Part shown: positions 42,987 through 51,497 of the stretch, in pieces
How the letters are laid out: every line of letters begins with the position of its first letter
Numbering within the stretch: position 1 is the first letter of the stretch
NCBI GenBank assembly: GCA_023145215.1
Contig: JAGLED010000029.1
Location: forward strand, 1-64,000
Direction: 5' to 3'
Source: Rhodospirillales bacterium
GTDB taxonomy: Bacteria > Pseudomonadota > Alphaproteobacteria > Rhodospirillales > Casp-alpha2
DNA: 64,000 bases
The notes under the pieces: model-generated
What the model saw: only the letters and a program-made list of their open reading frames with translations
The model's database searches: none
What the model was told of the DNA's origin: nothing
Position numbers and translations under genes: made by a program

Positions 42987-44930
42987 ATGTTACGTAGTTC
43001 ACAGACGGTCGGTCTGGCCGCCGTTTTTTTCGCCGCGATGTCGCTCGACGCAACGGCGGAAACCTTCACGCTCGATCCCGTTGTCGTCGAGGGATCGTCC
43101 GTTCACCGATCACAACAACTGATGCGCGACGTCGAAAAGGGGATGAACGCCAACCGGACGAATTCGTACCTCGGCGGCGCCGTGCTGCAGAACCTGAATC
43201 CGGTCAACTCCGGCGATGCGTTTCGCTATAACGTGCCGGGGATCATCAACCAACCGGGATCTGGCGACCGGTTCGGCGGCAGTACAAAGATCCGTACGTT
43301 CGGGGACTTCGGCGCCGCTTCGTCGATCGACGGCGCACCGGCATTACGCATCCAGGGACAGGAAGGCGGCGGCTATACCAACACCCTCGTGCCGACCATC
43401 GCCATCGACAGAATGGCTGTCATGAAGGGTAGCCGTGGTGTGAGCTACGGCGACGGCACAGACGGTGGCGTGATCGACACGCGCATCAAATCCGGCCGCA
43501 ACTACGACAATCACCAGGCCGTCAGTTTCGACGCCAGCACCGCGCGTGAGGCGCTATTTCAAGCCGAGGCCGGGCACCACACCGGTGAATGGGATTACTA
43601 CGTCGCGGGCAGTGGGCTCTATGGGGCATACAGCGGCAATCCCGACAATCTGGAACAGCAGGTGGTTCTGGGCGGTCTTGTCAAGGCCGGCTACAATTTC
43701 AACGAAGACACACGGCTCGAAGTGCTGGGAATCTACGACCGTAGCGATCCCCGTATCTACCGGAACGACGCGGTCAACGATATCGACACGCGGACCATCT
43801 ACACAGCGACCACCCTCGACAGCCGTCTCAGCGACGATAACAGCGTACGGCTCGGTTACGTCTACGAGACCGGCTCGTCCCGCTGGCCGGACCGGAACCG
43901 CGATCGGGGTATCACCAACAACATTTTATACGCCGAGCATTTCTTGCGTGCCGACGTCCACGAAGGCGTCCGTTACGACGGTTCGCTCGGCGCGCAGATG
44001 ATGCATGTGAACACGAAACGCGACAAGCAGTGGGACAACGAGTTCGAGGATTACGCCGTTTATACCGAGAACGCGTTCTCGTTCGGCGACGATCTCGTTG
44101 TCAACGGCGGCCTTCGTTACACCTGGTTCCAGAACGACATCGTGCTTGATGGGGTCGGCCAGGCAGGAAATCTGGATAAGGACGGGCTGCTCAGCTACGA
44201 AGGCGGCGCCGCCTATAATGTGCTTGCGCAGAGCAAGCTGCGCGTCAGTTATGCGACCGGCTTCAATCGGTTCTTCAGCAAGTACGGCAACTTCGGGACG
44301 GATGCCCTCAACGAAGCGGGCGACGGCGACCGGATCGTCGAAGCGCGCACCATGGAGGTCGGCTTCAATCAAGGATGGACCGGCGGCTACTTCGACATCG
44401 CGCTCTACAACACGGTGCAGGAAAACGTACCGCGCCGGAACAACAGCGCCATCGAAAGTGTGGAGGTGGATCAGACCGGCCTTGAGGTCGAGGTCTTCTC
44501 GAACCTGACCGACAACCTAACCGGGTCGCTCGGGTACATGCGTGTGCTCGACGTATCCGCGACGCGCCGCGACGGCACCGAGGTGAACCACAACATCTTC
44601 TGGGGATCGCAGGTTGCGTCGGTGCCTGAGAATCAGGTTTCGCTCAGGCTCGACTATGGACTGACGGACAAGATCAACCTTTGGGGGACGGCTTTTTATT
44701 CCACAGGATATACCTCCGTCGACGCGTCGGGGAGCACCACCGAGCGCAAAGACTTCGAGCGGATCGATCTTGGGGCGTCATATGCCGCCAACGAGCAACT
44801 CGTGCTGCGGGCCCGGATCGAGAACATCACTGACGAACGTGGCTTCGGTCAGGAGGTCACCGGGAGCTATACGGATACCGACGGCAACCTGGGCCGCGTG
44901 TTCTGGCTCGGTCTCGACTACACGCTTTAA
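42987..44930 (+). CDS. TonB-dependent receptor, probably siderophore type
   Basis: This 647-residue outer-membrane receptor has a signal peptide of about 20 residues (ending DATAE). A likely TonB box follows in LDPVVVEGSS. The plug domain (about 50-170) includes VPGIINQPGSGDRFGGSTKI and ends before the barrel of 22 strands. The start at 42987 is set by AGAGAGGA just before; an in-frame extension upstream covers the Fur-like box and is rejected. The last residues VFWLGLDYTL form the final strand, ending in Leu instead of the common Phe. With the PepSY protein downstream and the Fur-like box, ferric-siderophore uptake is the best inference. Confidence 0.92.
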   Translation: MLRSSQTVGLAAVFFAAMSLDATAETFTLDPVVVEGSSVHRSQQLMRDVEKGMNANRTNSYLGGAVLQNLNPVNSGDAFRYNVPGIINQPGSGDRFGGSTKIRTFGDFGAASSIDGAPALRIQGQEGGGYTNTLVPTIAIDRMAVMKGSRGVSYGDGTDGGVIDTRIKSGRNYDNHQAVSFDASTAREALFQAEAGHHTGEWDYYVAGSGLYGAYSGNPDNLEQQVVLGGLVKAGYNFNEDTRLEVLGIYDRSDPRIYRNDAVNDIDTRTIYTATTLDSRLSDDNSVRLGYVYETGSSRWPDRNRDRGITNNILYAEHFLRADVHEGVRYDGSLGAQMMHVNTKRDKQWDNEFEDYAVYTENAFSFGDDLVVNGGLRYTWFQNDIVLDGVGQAGNLDKDGLLSYEGGAAYNVLAQSKLRVSYATGFNRFFSKYGNFGTDALNEAGDGDRIVEARTMEVGFNQGWTGGYFDIALYNTVQENVPRRNNSAIESVEVDQTGLEVEVFSNLTDNLTGSLGYMRVLDVSATRRDGTEVNHNIFWGSQVASVPENQVSLRLDYGLTDKINLWGTAFYSTGYTSVDASGSTTERKDFERIDLGASYAANEQLVLRARIENITDERGFGQEVTGSYTDTDGNLGRVFWLGLDYTL

Positions 44931-44960
44931 GCATACGGCGCCGGGCGGAGTACCTATCCC

Positions 44961-46043
44961 ATGAAGTACCGTTATGTGCGGAGACTACATCTGGTGCTGT
45001 CGCTCGGCGCCGCGCTGCCGCTTCTTCTTCTTAGCCTGACCGGTGTACTGCTGGTCTACGGACATGAGCTGCAGGATTGGATCAGCCCCGAACACTGGGT
45101 AGCGGCGGGGCCGTCTGCAGACGCTGCGCCGCTGCCCTATAGCGAGCTTATTGAGCGTATCGCGGACGAGAAGCCGGATGTCCGTGTCTGGTCGTTCGGG
45201 ATCGGCCGTGATCCGAACCGGGCCTGGACGTTGTGGCTGGCCGACGGTGCAGGAATTCTCAACATCGATCCCTACACGGGGACGATCCTCGACCATTATA
45301 AGAATGACGAAAGTCCGTATGGCTTCGTCGTCGCGTTGCACCGTCGCTGGCTGACCGGCGATCCGGTGATCACGCCCGGCATCCGGCACTTCATTTCATT
45401 CGTGTCGCTGGTGCTGATCGGGCAGGTGTTGGTCGGGCTTGCCCTGTGGCTGATGCCGGCAAAGCGGATGCAACGGTTGAAGGTCGACTTCTCGCGCAAG
45501 CCCCGGACCGTCGTGCTCAGGTTGCACCAGCTGACCGGCGTCGCGACGGCGGTCATTCTTATCGCCGTCGCGTTTACGGGCATGTCGTTGTACTGGCACG
45601 GCCCCATCGAGACCGTGGTCGAGACCGTGACCGGCCAAGAAATTCGAAAACGCCAAGAACCGGATATGACCGGTGTCGCCGATATCCGTGACATCGATGC
45701 CGCCGTCCGGGTGGGGAGATCGGCATTTCCGGATCAGCAGGTCCTTCATTTCCGCGCACCGCAGCCGGGCAAGGCGCTCAGCATGGGGATCGGCGGCGAT
45801 GACAGGATCAGGGTCAACCAGGTGTGGGTGGGCGATGTTCCGCCCCGGGTGCTGGCCATCGACCGCGCCGATGACCTGGACGCCGCGAACTGGTTCTGGC
45901 GGGCGCGGTACTGGATTCATACAGGGGATTTCGCGGGGCCCGTGGTCCGCGCGCTTTGGTTGATCGTTGCGCTATTACCCGCGGGTTACGTGTTGTCGGG
46001 GCTCTGGCTCTATCTGGCACGCCGCAAGGCTCGAGCCGGCTGA
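44961..46043 (+). CDS. PepSY-associated membrane protein, likely ferric-siderophore reductase
   Basis: This 360-residue inner-membrane protein of the PepSY_TM type has four helices (about 10-33, 140-165, 190-212 and 325-350). Conserved histidines are suited to haem or metal binding (RRLHLVLSLG at the start, ALHRRWL, RLHQLTGV). The periplasmic PepSY domain includes AGILNIDPYTGTILDHYKN. Such proteins, next to TonB receptors, are often reductases releasing iron from siderophores (FoxB/PiuB-like). It begins 30 bp after the receptor, so the two form an operon under the Fur-like box. Confidence 0.85.
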   Translation: MKYRYVRRLHLVLSLGAALPLLLLSLTGVLLVYGHELQDWISPEHWVAAGPSADAAPLPYSELIERIADEKPDVRVWSFGIGRDPNRAWTLWLADGAGILNIDPYTGTILDHYKNDESPYGFVVALHRRWLTGDPVITPGIRHFISFVSLVLIGQVLVGLALWLMPAKRMQRLKVDFSRKPRTVVLRLHQLTGVATAVILIAVAFTGMSLYWHGPIETVVETVTGQEIRKRQEPDMTGVADIRDIDAAVRVGRSAFPDQQVLHFRAPQPGKALSMGIGGDDRIRVNQVWVGDVPPRVLAIDRADDLDAANWFWRARYWIHTGDFAGPVVRALWLIVALLPAGYVLSGLWLYLARRKARAG

Positions 46044-46055
46044 TCAAGGACCCGT

Positions 46056-46661
46056 TCAGCGGCGCGCCAGACTCACGACGTATTTGGCGAGTTCGGTCGT
46101 GGACGGGTTAATGTAAGTGCGCTCTTTCAGTTCCGACATGTCGAAAGCGAGGCAGTCGCCGGGGCCAAGGGTCGTATCCGCGCCGCCTTCTCGGATCGTG
46201 AGTTGGCCGGACATAACCCATACCGACTGCCCGCGCATGACGGTGTAACTGGAGGCCGGGTAGCCGACGCGTTTGCCGGGCGGCAACTCGATCAGCACCA
46301 TTTCCGGATCGGCGCCGGGCGGCGTCAGGGCGTGGCGGATATACCCGGTCTCCGGATCGGTCCAGGTCTCCCGGTCTTTTCCCCGAACCAGCCGCGTGGG
46401 CGTGGAATCGGCTTCGGCACGCGCGAGTAGTTGAGATACCGTCAAGCTGAACGCGCCTGAAAGCTTGCCTAAAAGCGCCGCCGTCGGGCTCGCCTCGGCG
46501 CGTTCGATCCGCGAAATCATCGCCCGCGAGACTCCCGACGCCGCCGCCAGCTCGGCAATCGACCAACCACGCGCATCGCGCTCGCGACGGATGCGGGCGG
46601 CGAGCAGGGTGCCCAGAGGGTCGTCCAGGCCACCCGTGGCGTTGTCCATTATAATAGACAT
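46056..46661 (-). CDS. XRE-family regulator with cupin domain
   Basis: This 201-residue repressor-like protein has an N-terminal Cro/CI-type HTH (residues about 20-75: GWSIAELAAASGVSRAMISR and SPTAALLGKLSGAFSLTVSQ) and a C-terminal cupin domain (about 115-195: LIELPPGKRVGYPASSYTVM and TLGPGDCLAFDMSE). This is the arrangement of PuuR/SutR-like sensors that bind small ligands in the cupin. It is convergent with the PepSY gene (12 bp) and divergent from the small gene at 46690; its likely target is the shared 28-bp-plus intergenic region or a distant metabolic gene. Confidence 0.92.
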   Translation of the reverse strand: MSIIMDNATGGLDDPLGTLLAARIRRERDARGWSIAELAAASGVSRAMISRIERAEASPTAALLGKLSGAFSLTVSQLLARAEADSTPTRLVRGKDRETWTDPETGYIRHALTPPGADPEMVLIELPPGKRVGYPASSYTVMRGQSVWVMSGQLTIREGGADTTLGPGDCLAFDMSELKERTYINPSTTELAKYVVSLARR

Positions 46662-46689
46662 TAGGTCAGTTTAGTGGAATCATGCGGGC

Positions 46690-46959
46690 ATGGCTAACGT
46701 TTTCCCTGTTCGCACATTTGCCCCGGATGCATCCGGCCCCGGCCCCGCCGACGTCGGTCTCGGTCATAACGGGGGGCCGCCGCTGGACTATGTTCCGGGC
46801 AGAAGCTGGCGGCGCTGGCGCTGGAAGAAGGCGCATGCCGCCGCCTGGAAGACACCGCCCCGCGAAATCGTGCTGCGACGTCTGCGCCGGGCCCGTGCCG
46901 CGGGCCTGAGCTATCGGCAATACACTCTCGAGATTCTGGAGCGCGGCCGTTACCCGTAG
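46690..46959 (+). CDS. small conserved alphaproteobacterial protein with LGHNGGPPLD motif
   Basis: This 89-residue protein has the phrase VGLGHNGGPPLD followed by a Trp/Arg-rich stretch (SWRRWRWKKAHAAAWKTPPR) and a helical C-terminus with LSYRQYTLEILERG. The LGHNGGPPL phrase recurs in small uncharacterised alphaproteobacterial proteins. It is divergent from the XRE-cupin gene and might be controlled by it. The function is unknown; the basic composition suggests nucleic-acid contact. Confidence 0.7.
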   Translation: MANVFPVRTFAPDASGPGPADVGLGHNGGPPLDYVPGRSWRRWRWKKAHAAAWKTPPREIVLRRLRRARAAGLSYRQYTLEILERGRYP

Positions 46960-47058
46960 CGCCGCGCATCGTGCGATGCGGCATAAAAAAGCATTGACCC
47001 CGATTTGCCTGCAAACAACATATCAAGAAGGCAATGAACCGAAAATAATGGGGGGATT

Positions 47059-48027
47059 ATGGCGGACAAACCGACCGTTCTTGTCGGACGCAAGCTGCCG
47101 GAGGCCGTGGAAGCACGCCTGAAGCGCGATTACGATGCGATCCTCAATCCGGACGACAAGCTCTACACATCCGAAGAATTGATCGAGCTTTCGGGCAAGG
47201 CGGACGCCATCCTGCCCTGCCATTCGGAACATTTCACCGCCGAAGTGATCGAAAAGCTCTCGGACCGCGTCAAGGTGATCGCCAACTTCTCGGTCGGCTA
47301 CGACCACGTCGATACCGAGGCGGCGAAGAAAAAGGGCATCATCGTCACCAACACGCCCGACGTGCTGTCCGATGCGACGGCAGAAATTGCAATTCTGCTG
47401 ATGCTGGGCGCGGCCCGGCGCGCATCCGAAGGTGACCGGCTGGTGCGCTCCAAACAGTGGAAGGACTGGAGCCCTGCCTTCATGGTCGGCACCCAGACCA
47501 CCGGCAAACGCTTCGGCGTCATCGGCATGGGCCGGGTCGGGCAGGTTGCGGCCAAGCGGGCGCGCGGCTTCGATATGGAAATCCATTATTACAACCGCAA
47601 GCGATTGAGCCCGGAACTGGAGCAGGGCGCGACCTTCCACGCCGACGTCGACAGCCTGCTTGAGAGCGCCGACGTGCTGTCGATCCACTGTCCGGCGACA
47701 TCGGAAACCAAGGGCCTCTTGAACGCCGAAAAGATCGCTAAGCTGCCCGACGGTGCGATTGTCGTGAACACCAGCCGCGGCGCCGTCGTCGATGACGATG
47801 CCCTGATCGAGGCGCTGAAGTCCGGCAAGCTGGCGGCGGCGGGGCTCGATGTATTCAACGGTGAGCCGGCGGATATTCATCCCGGCTACCGGGAACTCGA
47901 CAATGTGTTCCTGCTGCCGCACATCGGCAGTGCGACCAAGGATACGCGCGATGCCATGGGGTTCCGCGCGCTCGATAACCTGGATGCGATCTTTGCCGGG
48001 AAAGAGCCCGGTGACCGGGTGGCGTGA
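47059..48027 (+). CDS. D-2-hydroxyacid dehydrogenase (glyoxylate/hydroxypyruvate reductase type)
   Basis: This 322-residue NAD(P)-dependent oxidoreductase reduces glyoxylate or hydroxypyruvate or acts in reverse on D-glycerate. The dinucleotide motif GVIGMGRVGQ is at about 154-163. The catalytic triad is Arg in NTSRGAVVD, Glu in GLDVFNGEP and His in LLPHIGSAT. The substrate-binding loop NFSVGYDHVD is typical of the GhrB/GyaR branch. It lies just upstream of the TRAP operon, separated by the palindromes at 48026-48050; a GntR-type operator there could serve both sides. Confidence 0.9.
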   Translation: MADKPTVLVGRKLPEAVEARLKRDYDAILNPDDKLYTSEELIELSGKADAILPCHSEHFTAEVIEKLSDRVKVIANFSVGYDHVDTEAAKKKGIIVTNTPDVLSDATAEIAILLMLGAARRASEGDRLVRSKQWKDWSPAFMVGTQTTGKRFGVIGMGRVGQVAAKRARGFDMEIHYYNRKRLSPELEQGATFHADVDSLLESADVLSIHCPATSETKGLLNAEKIAKLPDGAIVVNTSRGAVVDDDALIEALKSGKLAAAGLDVFNGEPADIHPGYRELDNVFLLPHIGSATKDTRDAMGFRALDNLDAIFAGKEPGDRVA

Positions 48028-48050
48028 TATGGTCGTTGGTATACCATATC
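48026..48050. promoter_or_regulatory. GntR/FCD-type operator candidate
   Basis: TGGTATACCA (48037-48046) is a perfect palindrome of the TGGT-N2-ACCA type used by FadR/FCD-subfamily GntR regulators. It lies within a wider inverted pair GATATGG/CCATATC (48026-48032 and 48044-48050). It precedes the TRAP transporter genes by about 240 bp. No GntR gene is in the window. Confidence 0.5.
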
Positions 48051-48289
48051 GTTGACGCTGATCGCCAAGCGACGTAACGTAAGTCCAATAATGAGAATTA
48101 GGTACTGAACAACAGTACAGTAACAGAAACAGGGTGGGTCTCCTCCATTTATCCGATACATCCCGGATTCTTGTAAACGGCCCGTGACAGGGGGGTTCGA
48201 CGTGTTCGGCTCTTCTGATGCTAAATGCTCAACGCATGTTTCGGCGTTGCCGGCCTGCGGGGGGTGAATGAAACTTTGGGAGAAACTAA
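48028..48289. other. regulatory region of the TRAP operon
   Basis: There is no gene here. Besides the TGGTATACCA operator it holds a second inverted repeat, GTACTG/CAGTAC (48102-48107 and 48113-48118). A strong GGGAGAAA ribosome site before the 48290 ATG closes the region. Confidence 0.6.
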
Positions 48290-49411
48290 ATGTCCAAGAA
48301 AACCGATACTGTAACGCGTCGGAAATTCCTCAAGGGTTCTGCCCTTGCGGCGACCGGCGCAGCCGCGGCGACCGTCGCGGCGCCGCATGTTGCCAAAGCC
48401 GCCACGACCCTCAAGGTCCAGGCTGCGTGGGGCGGCGGCATCTTCCTCGAAATGGCGCAGGATTATGTTAACCGCGTGAACAAGATGTCGGGTGGCGCGA
48501 TGAAGATCGACCTGCTCGGCGTCGGCGCCGTCGTCAAGACCGCGGAAATGCAGACCGCCGTCCACAAGGGCGTTCTCGACGGTGCGCACATGGTGACGGC
48601 TTACTGGTACTCGAAGTCGCCGGTGGCGTCGCTGTTCGGGACCGGTCCGTGCTTCGGGTGGTCGGCCAACGAACTGATGGGCTGGATCGCTTACGGTGGA
48701 GGTAAAGAGCTTTACTACGAACTCATGCACGACAAGCTGAGACTGGATCTGGTCGGCTTCTTCACCGGCCCGATGCCGGCGCAGCCGCTGGGCTGGTTCA
48801 AGGAGCAGATCAAGGACTCCTCGCAGATGAAGGGCCTCAAGTACCGTACCGTCGGTCTTGCCGCCGACGTTCTGCAGGAAATGGGTATGTCCGTCGTTCA
48901 GCTGCCGGGCGGTGAAATTCAGCCGGCCATGAAATCGGGGCTCATCGATGCCGCCGAATTCAACAACCCGACGTCGGATAAAGACTTCGGTATGCAGGAC
49001 GTTTCCAAGCACTATCACCTGGGCTCGTTCCACCAGTCGCAGGAATGCTTCGAAATCATCTTCAACAAGACGCTGTTCGACAACCTCGGCGAAGAGCAGC
49101 GCTCGATCCTCGAATATGCGTCCGAAGCCGCCTCGACCGACATGGCGTGGAAGGCGATGGAACGTTATTCGCAGGACCTCGTGGTGCTGAAAGAGAAGTT
49201 CGGCGTCAACGTCTACCGTACGCCTGACTCGGTCATGAAAGACCAGCTCAAGGCATGGGACATCGTCGTCGACCGGATCAGCAAGGAAGATCCGTTCTTC
49301 AAGAAGGTCATCGACTCTCAGAAAGCCTGGGCCAAACGCCACGGCGCCTATGCGCTTAACAACGCGCCGGACTATCGCGGTGCGTACGAGCATTACTTCG
49401 GTAAGCTCTGA
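48290..49411 (+). CDS. TRAP transporter substrate-binding protein (DctP type, Tat-exported)
   Basis: This 373-residue periplasmic receptor has a twin-arginine signal peptide: TRRKFLKGSALAATG, with cleavage near AKA (residue about 37). The mature protein has the DctP fold pattern, with VQAAWGGGIFLEMAQDYVNR at the start and the hinge LKYRTVGLAADVLQEMGMSV. GGEIQPAMKSGLIDAAEFNN carries the conserved Arg-equivalent region and substrate contacts. The Tat route is common for this subgroup, often linked to organic-acid ligands. The dctQ and dctM genes follow, with an intercistronic hairpin that may keep this receptor in excess. Confidence 0.93.
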   Translation: MSKKTDTVTRRKFLKGSALAATGAAAATVAAPHVAKAATTLKVQAAWGGGIFLEMAQDYVNRVNKMSGGAMKIDLLGVGAVVKTAEMQTAVHKGVLDGAHMVTAYWYSKSPVASLFGTGPCFGWSANELMGWIAYGGGKELYYELMHDKLRLDLVGFFTGPMPAQPLGWFKEQIKDSSQMKGLKYRTVGLAADVLQEMGMSVVQLPGGEIQPAMKSGLIDAAEFNNPTSDKDFGMQDVSKHYHLGSFHQSQECFEIIFNKTLFDNLGEEQRSILEYASEAASTDMAWKAMERYSQDLVVLKEKFGVNVYRTPDSVMKDQLKAWDIVVDRISKEDPFFKKVIDSQKAWAKRHGAYALNNAPDYRGAYEHYFGKL

Positions 49412-49447
49412 TTACGGCGTTGGGCTATGACGTAGTCTGAACGTGGG

Positions 49448-49475
49448 GGCGGCGCCGATCATCGGTGCCGCCTTT
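49448..49475 (+). terminator. intercistronic hairpin between TRAP P and Q genes
   Basis: A 12-bp stem (49448-49459 with 49461-49472, one G-T pair, tiny loop) is followed by TTT. Placed after dctP, it fits a partial terminator or a 3' mRNA stabiliser giving more receptor than permease. Confidence 0.6.
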
Positions 49476-49517
49476 CCACCGTAATGTGTTTCTCGCAAGA
49501 AACCGAGGTTGGGAAAA

Positions 49518-50123
49518 ATGACCCGGATACTGCATTTTATCGACAGCCTGAGCGCCTGGAGCGGTAAGACCTTCGCCTGGTGTATCATGATCTTGACGCT
49601 CTCGACGTGCTACGAGGTCTTCGTGCGTTACGTCCTGAACAGCCCCACGGTCTGGGCGTTCGACATGAGCGTACAGATGTATGGTGCACTGTTCATGATG
49701 GCGGGAGCCTATGCGCTGTCACAAGACGCTCATGTGCGTGGCGACGTCGTTTACCGGCTGATGCCGCTGAAGTGGCAGGCCGGCATCGACTTCGTGCTGT
49801 ATCTGACCTTCCTGATCCCGGGGGCGCTCTGCCTCATCTATTACGGATATTCCTATGCCGCCGACGCCTGGTTCTACAAGGAAGTGAGCTGGTCGAGCCC
49901 GGCGCGTATCCAGATTTATTTCTTCAAGACGTTGATCCCGATCTCCGGTGTGTTGCTGCTGTTACAGGGGATTGCCGAAGCGGTCCGCTGCATTCAGTGC
50001 ATCCAGAACGGCTACTGGCCGGCGCGTCTCCATGACGTGCAGGAGACCGAGACCATGTTGTTGCACGAAAAAGAGGATCTTGTTCAAGCGGATCCAAAAG
50101 TTGCCCATCCGGAGACCAAGTAA
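49518..50123 (+). CDS. TRAP transporter small permease (DctQ type)
   Basis: This 201-residue inner-membrane subunit has four helices (about 15-35, 50-70, 90-110 and 130-150). The conserved pattern CYEVFVRYVLNSPTVWAFDM lies in helix 1-2 and HVRGDVVYRLMPLKWQAGID after it. ATG at 49518 is preferred over an in-frame TTG at 49509. The C-terminus is an acidic cytoplasmic tail. The next gene starts at once (ATG at 50124), so Q and M are coupled. Confidence 0.9.
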   Translation: MTRILHFIDSLSAWSGKTFAWCIMILTLSTCYEVFVRYVLNSPTVWAFDMSVQMYGALFMMAGAYALSQDAHVRGDVVYRLMPLKWQAGIDFVLYLTFLIPGALCLIYYGYSYAADAWFYKEVSWSSPARIQIYFFKTLIPISGVLLLLQGIAEAVRCIQCIQNGYWPARLHDVQETETMLLHEKEDLVQADPKVAHPETK

Positions 50124-51473
50124 ATGACCGATCCTCAAATCGCCATCATGATGCTCGGCCTGTTCATCTTAGTGGTGCTGCTGGGCTTTCCGATTGCGTT
50201 CACCCTGATCGCCATGGGTCTTGGGTTCGGCTATTACGCCTATTATGACCCGCTGCGCATGAAGACGCTATTCGACAACCGGATTTTCGACCTGTTCGTG
50301 CAGAACTCATTCTCGGTGATGTCGAACGATGTGCTCGTCGCGGTGCCTCTATTCCTATTTATGGGCTACGTGGTCGAAAGGGCGAATATCGTCAACCGCC
50401 TGTTCTTCTCGTTCCAACTGGCGGCCCGGCATCTGCCGGGGTCGATGGCCGTTGCCGCGCTGGCGACGTGCGCCGTTTTCGCGACCGCGACCGGTATTAT
50501 CGGCGCCGTGGTCACGCTGATGGGCATGCTGGCATTCCCGGCGATGCTCGAAGCCAAGTACGACGTCAAGTTTGCGTCCGGCGTGATCTGCGCCGGCGGT
50601 TGCCTGGGGATCCTGATCCCGCCGTCGATCATGCTGATCGTCTATGCTGCCATCGCCGAAATCTCGCCGCTGCGCCTTTATGCGGCGGCGTTGCTCCCGG
50701 GGTTGATGCTGGCGGGCTTCTACATGATCTACGTGGTGACGCGTGCGACCATCAATCCGAAACTGGCGCCGAAGCCGGAAACCGTCGATGTCTCGATCGG
50801 GCATGTGGCTTATGAACTGATGACGTCATTCATCCCGCTTGCGGTGCTGATCATGGCGGTGCTGGGCGCGATCCTCATGGGGCTGGCCACGCCGGCCGAG
50901 GCCGCCGCCGTCGGGGCCGCGGGTGGGCTGCTTTTGGCGGTTCTTTATCGTTCGTTGACGTGGGAGCGGCTGAAGGAAGCCGTCTACCTGACCGCGAAGA
51001 CGTCGGCGATGGTGTGCTGGCTGTTCATCGGGTCATGGACGTTCGCGTCGGTGTTCTCGTATCTCGGCGGCCATGACATCATCAAGGACTGGTTCCTGCA
51101 TCTCGACGTCGGCACGGTCGGCTTCCTGGTGCTGGCGCAGACCATCATCTTCCTGCTGGGCTGGCCGCTGGAATGGACCGAGATCATCATCATCTTCGTG
51201 CCGATCTTCCTGCCGTTGCTCGAGCATTTCCACGTCGAGCCGGTGTTCTTCGGCATGCTGGTGGCGCTTAACCTGCAGACCTCGTTCCTGACACCGCCGA
51301 TGGCGATGGCTGCTTACTATCTAAAAGGCGTGGCGCCGCCGCACGTGCAGCTGATGCAGATCTTCTCAGGCATCATGCCGTATCTGGCGATCGTCATCTT
51401 TTCGATGGTGCTGCTCTATAACTTCCCGGGGATCGCGTTATTCCTGCCCGAGTACTTCTTCGGGCCGGGCTGA
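50124..51473 (+). CDS. TRAP transporter large permease (DctM type)
   Basis: This 449-residue permease has about twelve helices and catalyses sodium-driven uptake with the P and Q subunits. Typical segments are GFPIAFTLIAMGLGFGYYAY, FATATGIIGAVVTLMGMLAF and GGCLGILIPPSIMLIVYAAI, the latter being the hallmark G-C-L-G-I-L-I-P-P-S of DctM. The C-terminal half repeats the pattern with SFLTPPMAMAAYYLKGVAPP. It starts at the base after the Q-subunit stop. An amidase gene follows 24 bp downstream and may act on the imported compound. Confidence 0.95.
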   Translation: MTDPQIAIMMLGLFILVVLLGFPIAFTLIAMGLGFGYYAYYDPLRMKTLFDNRIFDLFVQNSFSVMSNDVLVAVPLFLFMGYVVERANIVNRLFFSFQLAARHLPGSMAVAALATCAVFATATGIIGAVVTLMGMLAFPAMLEAKYDVKFASGVICAGGCLGILIPPSIMLIVYAAIAEISPLRLYAAALLPGLMLAGFYMIYVVTRATINPKLAPKPETVDVSIGHVAYELMTSFIPLAVLIMAVLGAILMGLATPAEAAAVGAAGGLLLAVLYRSLTWERLKEAVYLTAKTSAMVCWLFIGSWTFASVFSYLGGHDIIKDWFLHLDVGTVGFLVLAQTIIFLLGWPLEWTEIIIIFVPIFLPLLEHFHVEPVFFGMLVALNLQTSFLTPPMAMAAYYLKGVAPPHVQLMQIFSGIMPYLAIVIFSMVLLYNFPGIALFLPEYFFGPG

Positions 51474-51497
51474 TCCGGATGACGGTGTGAGTTAAAG

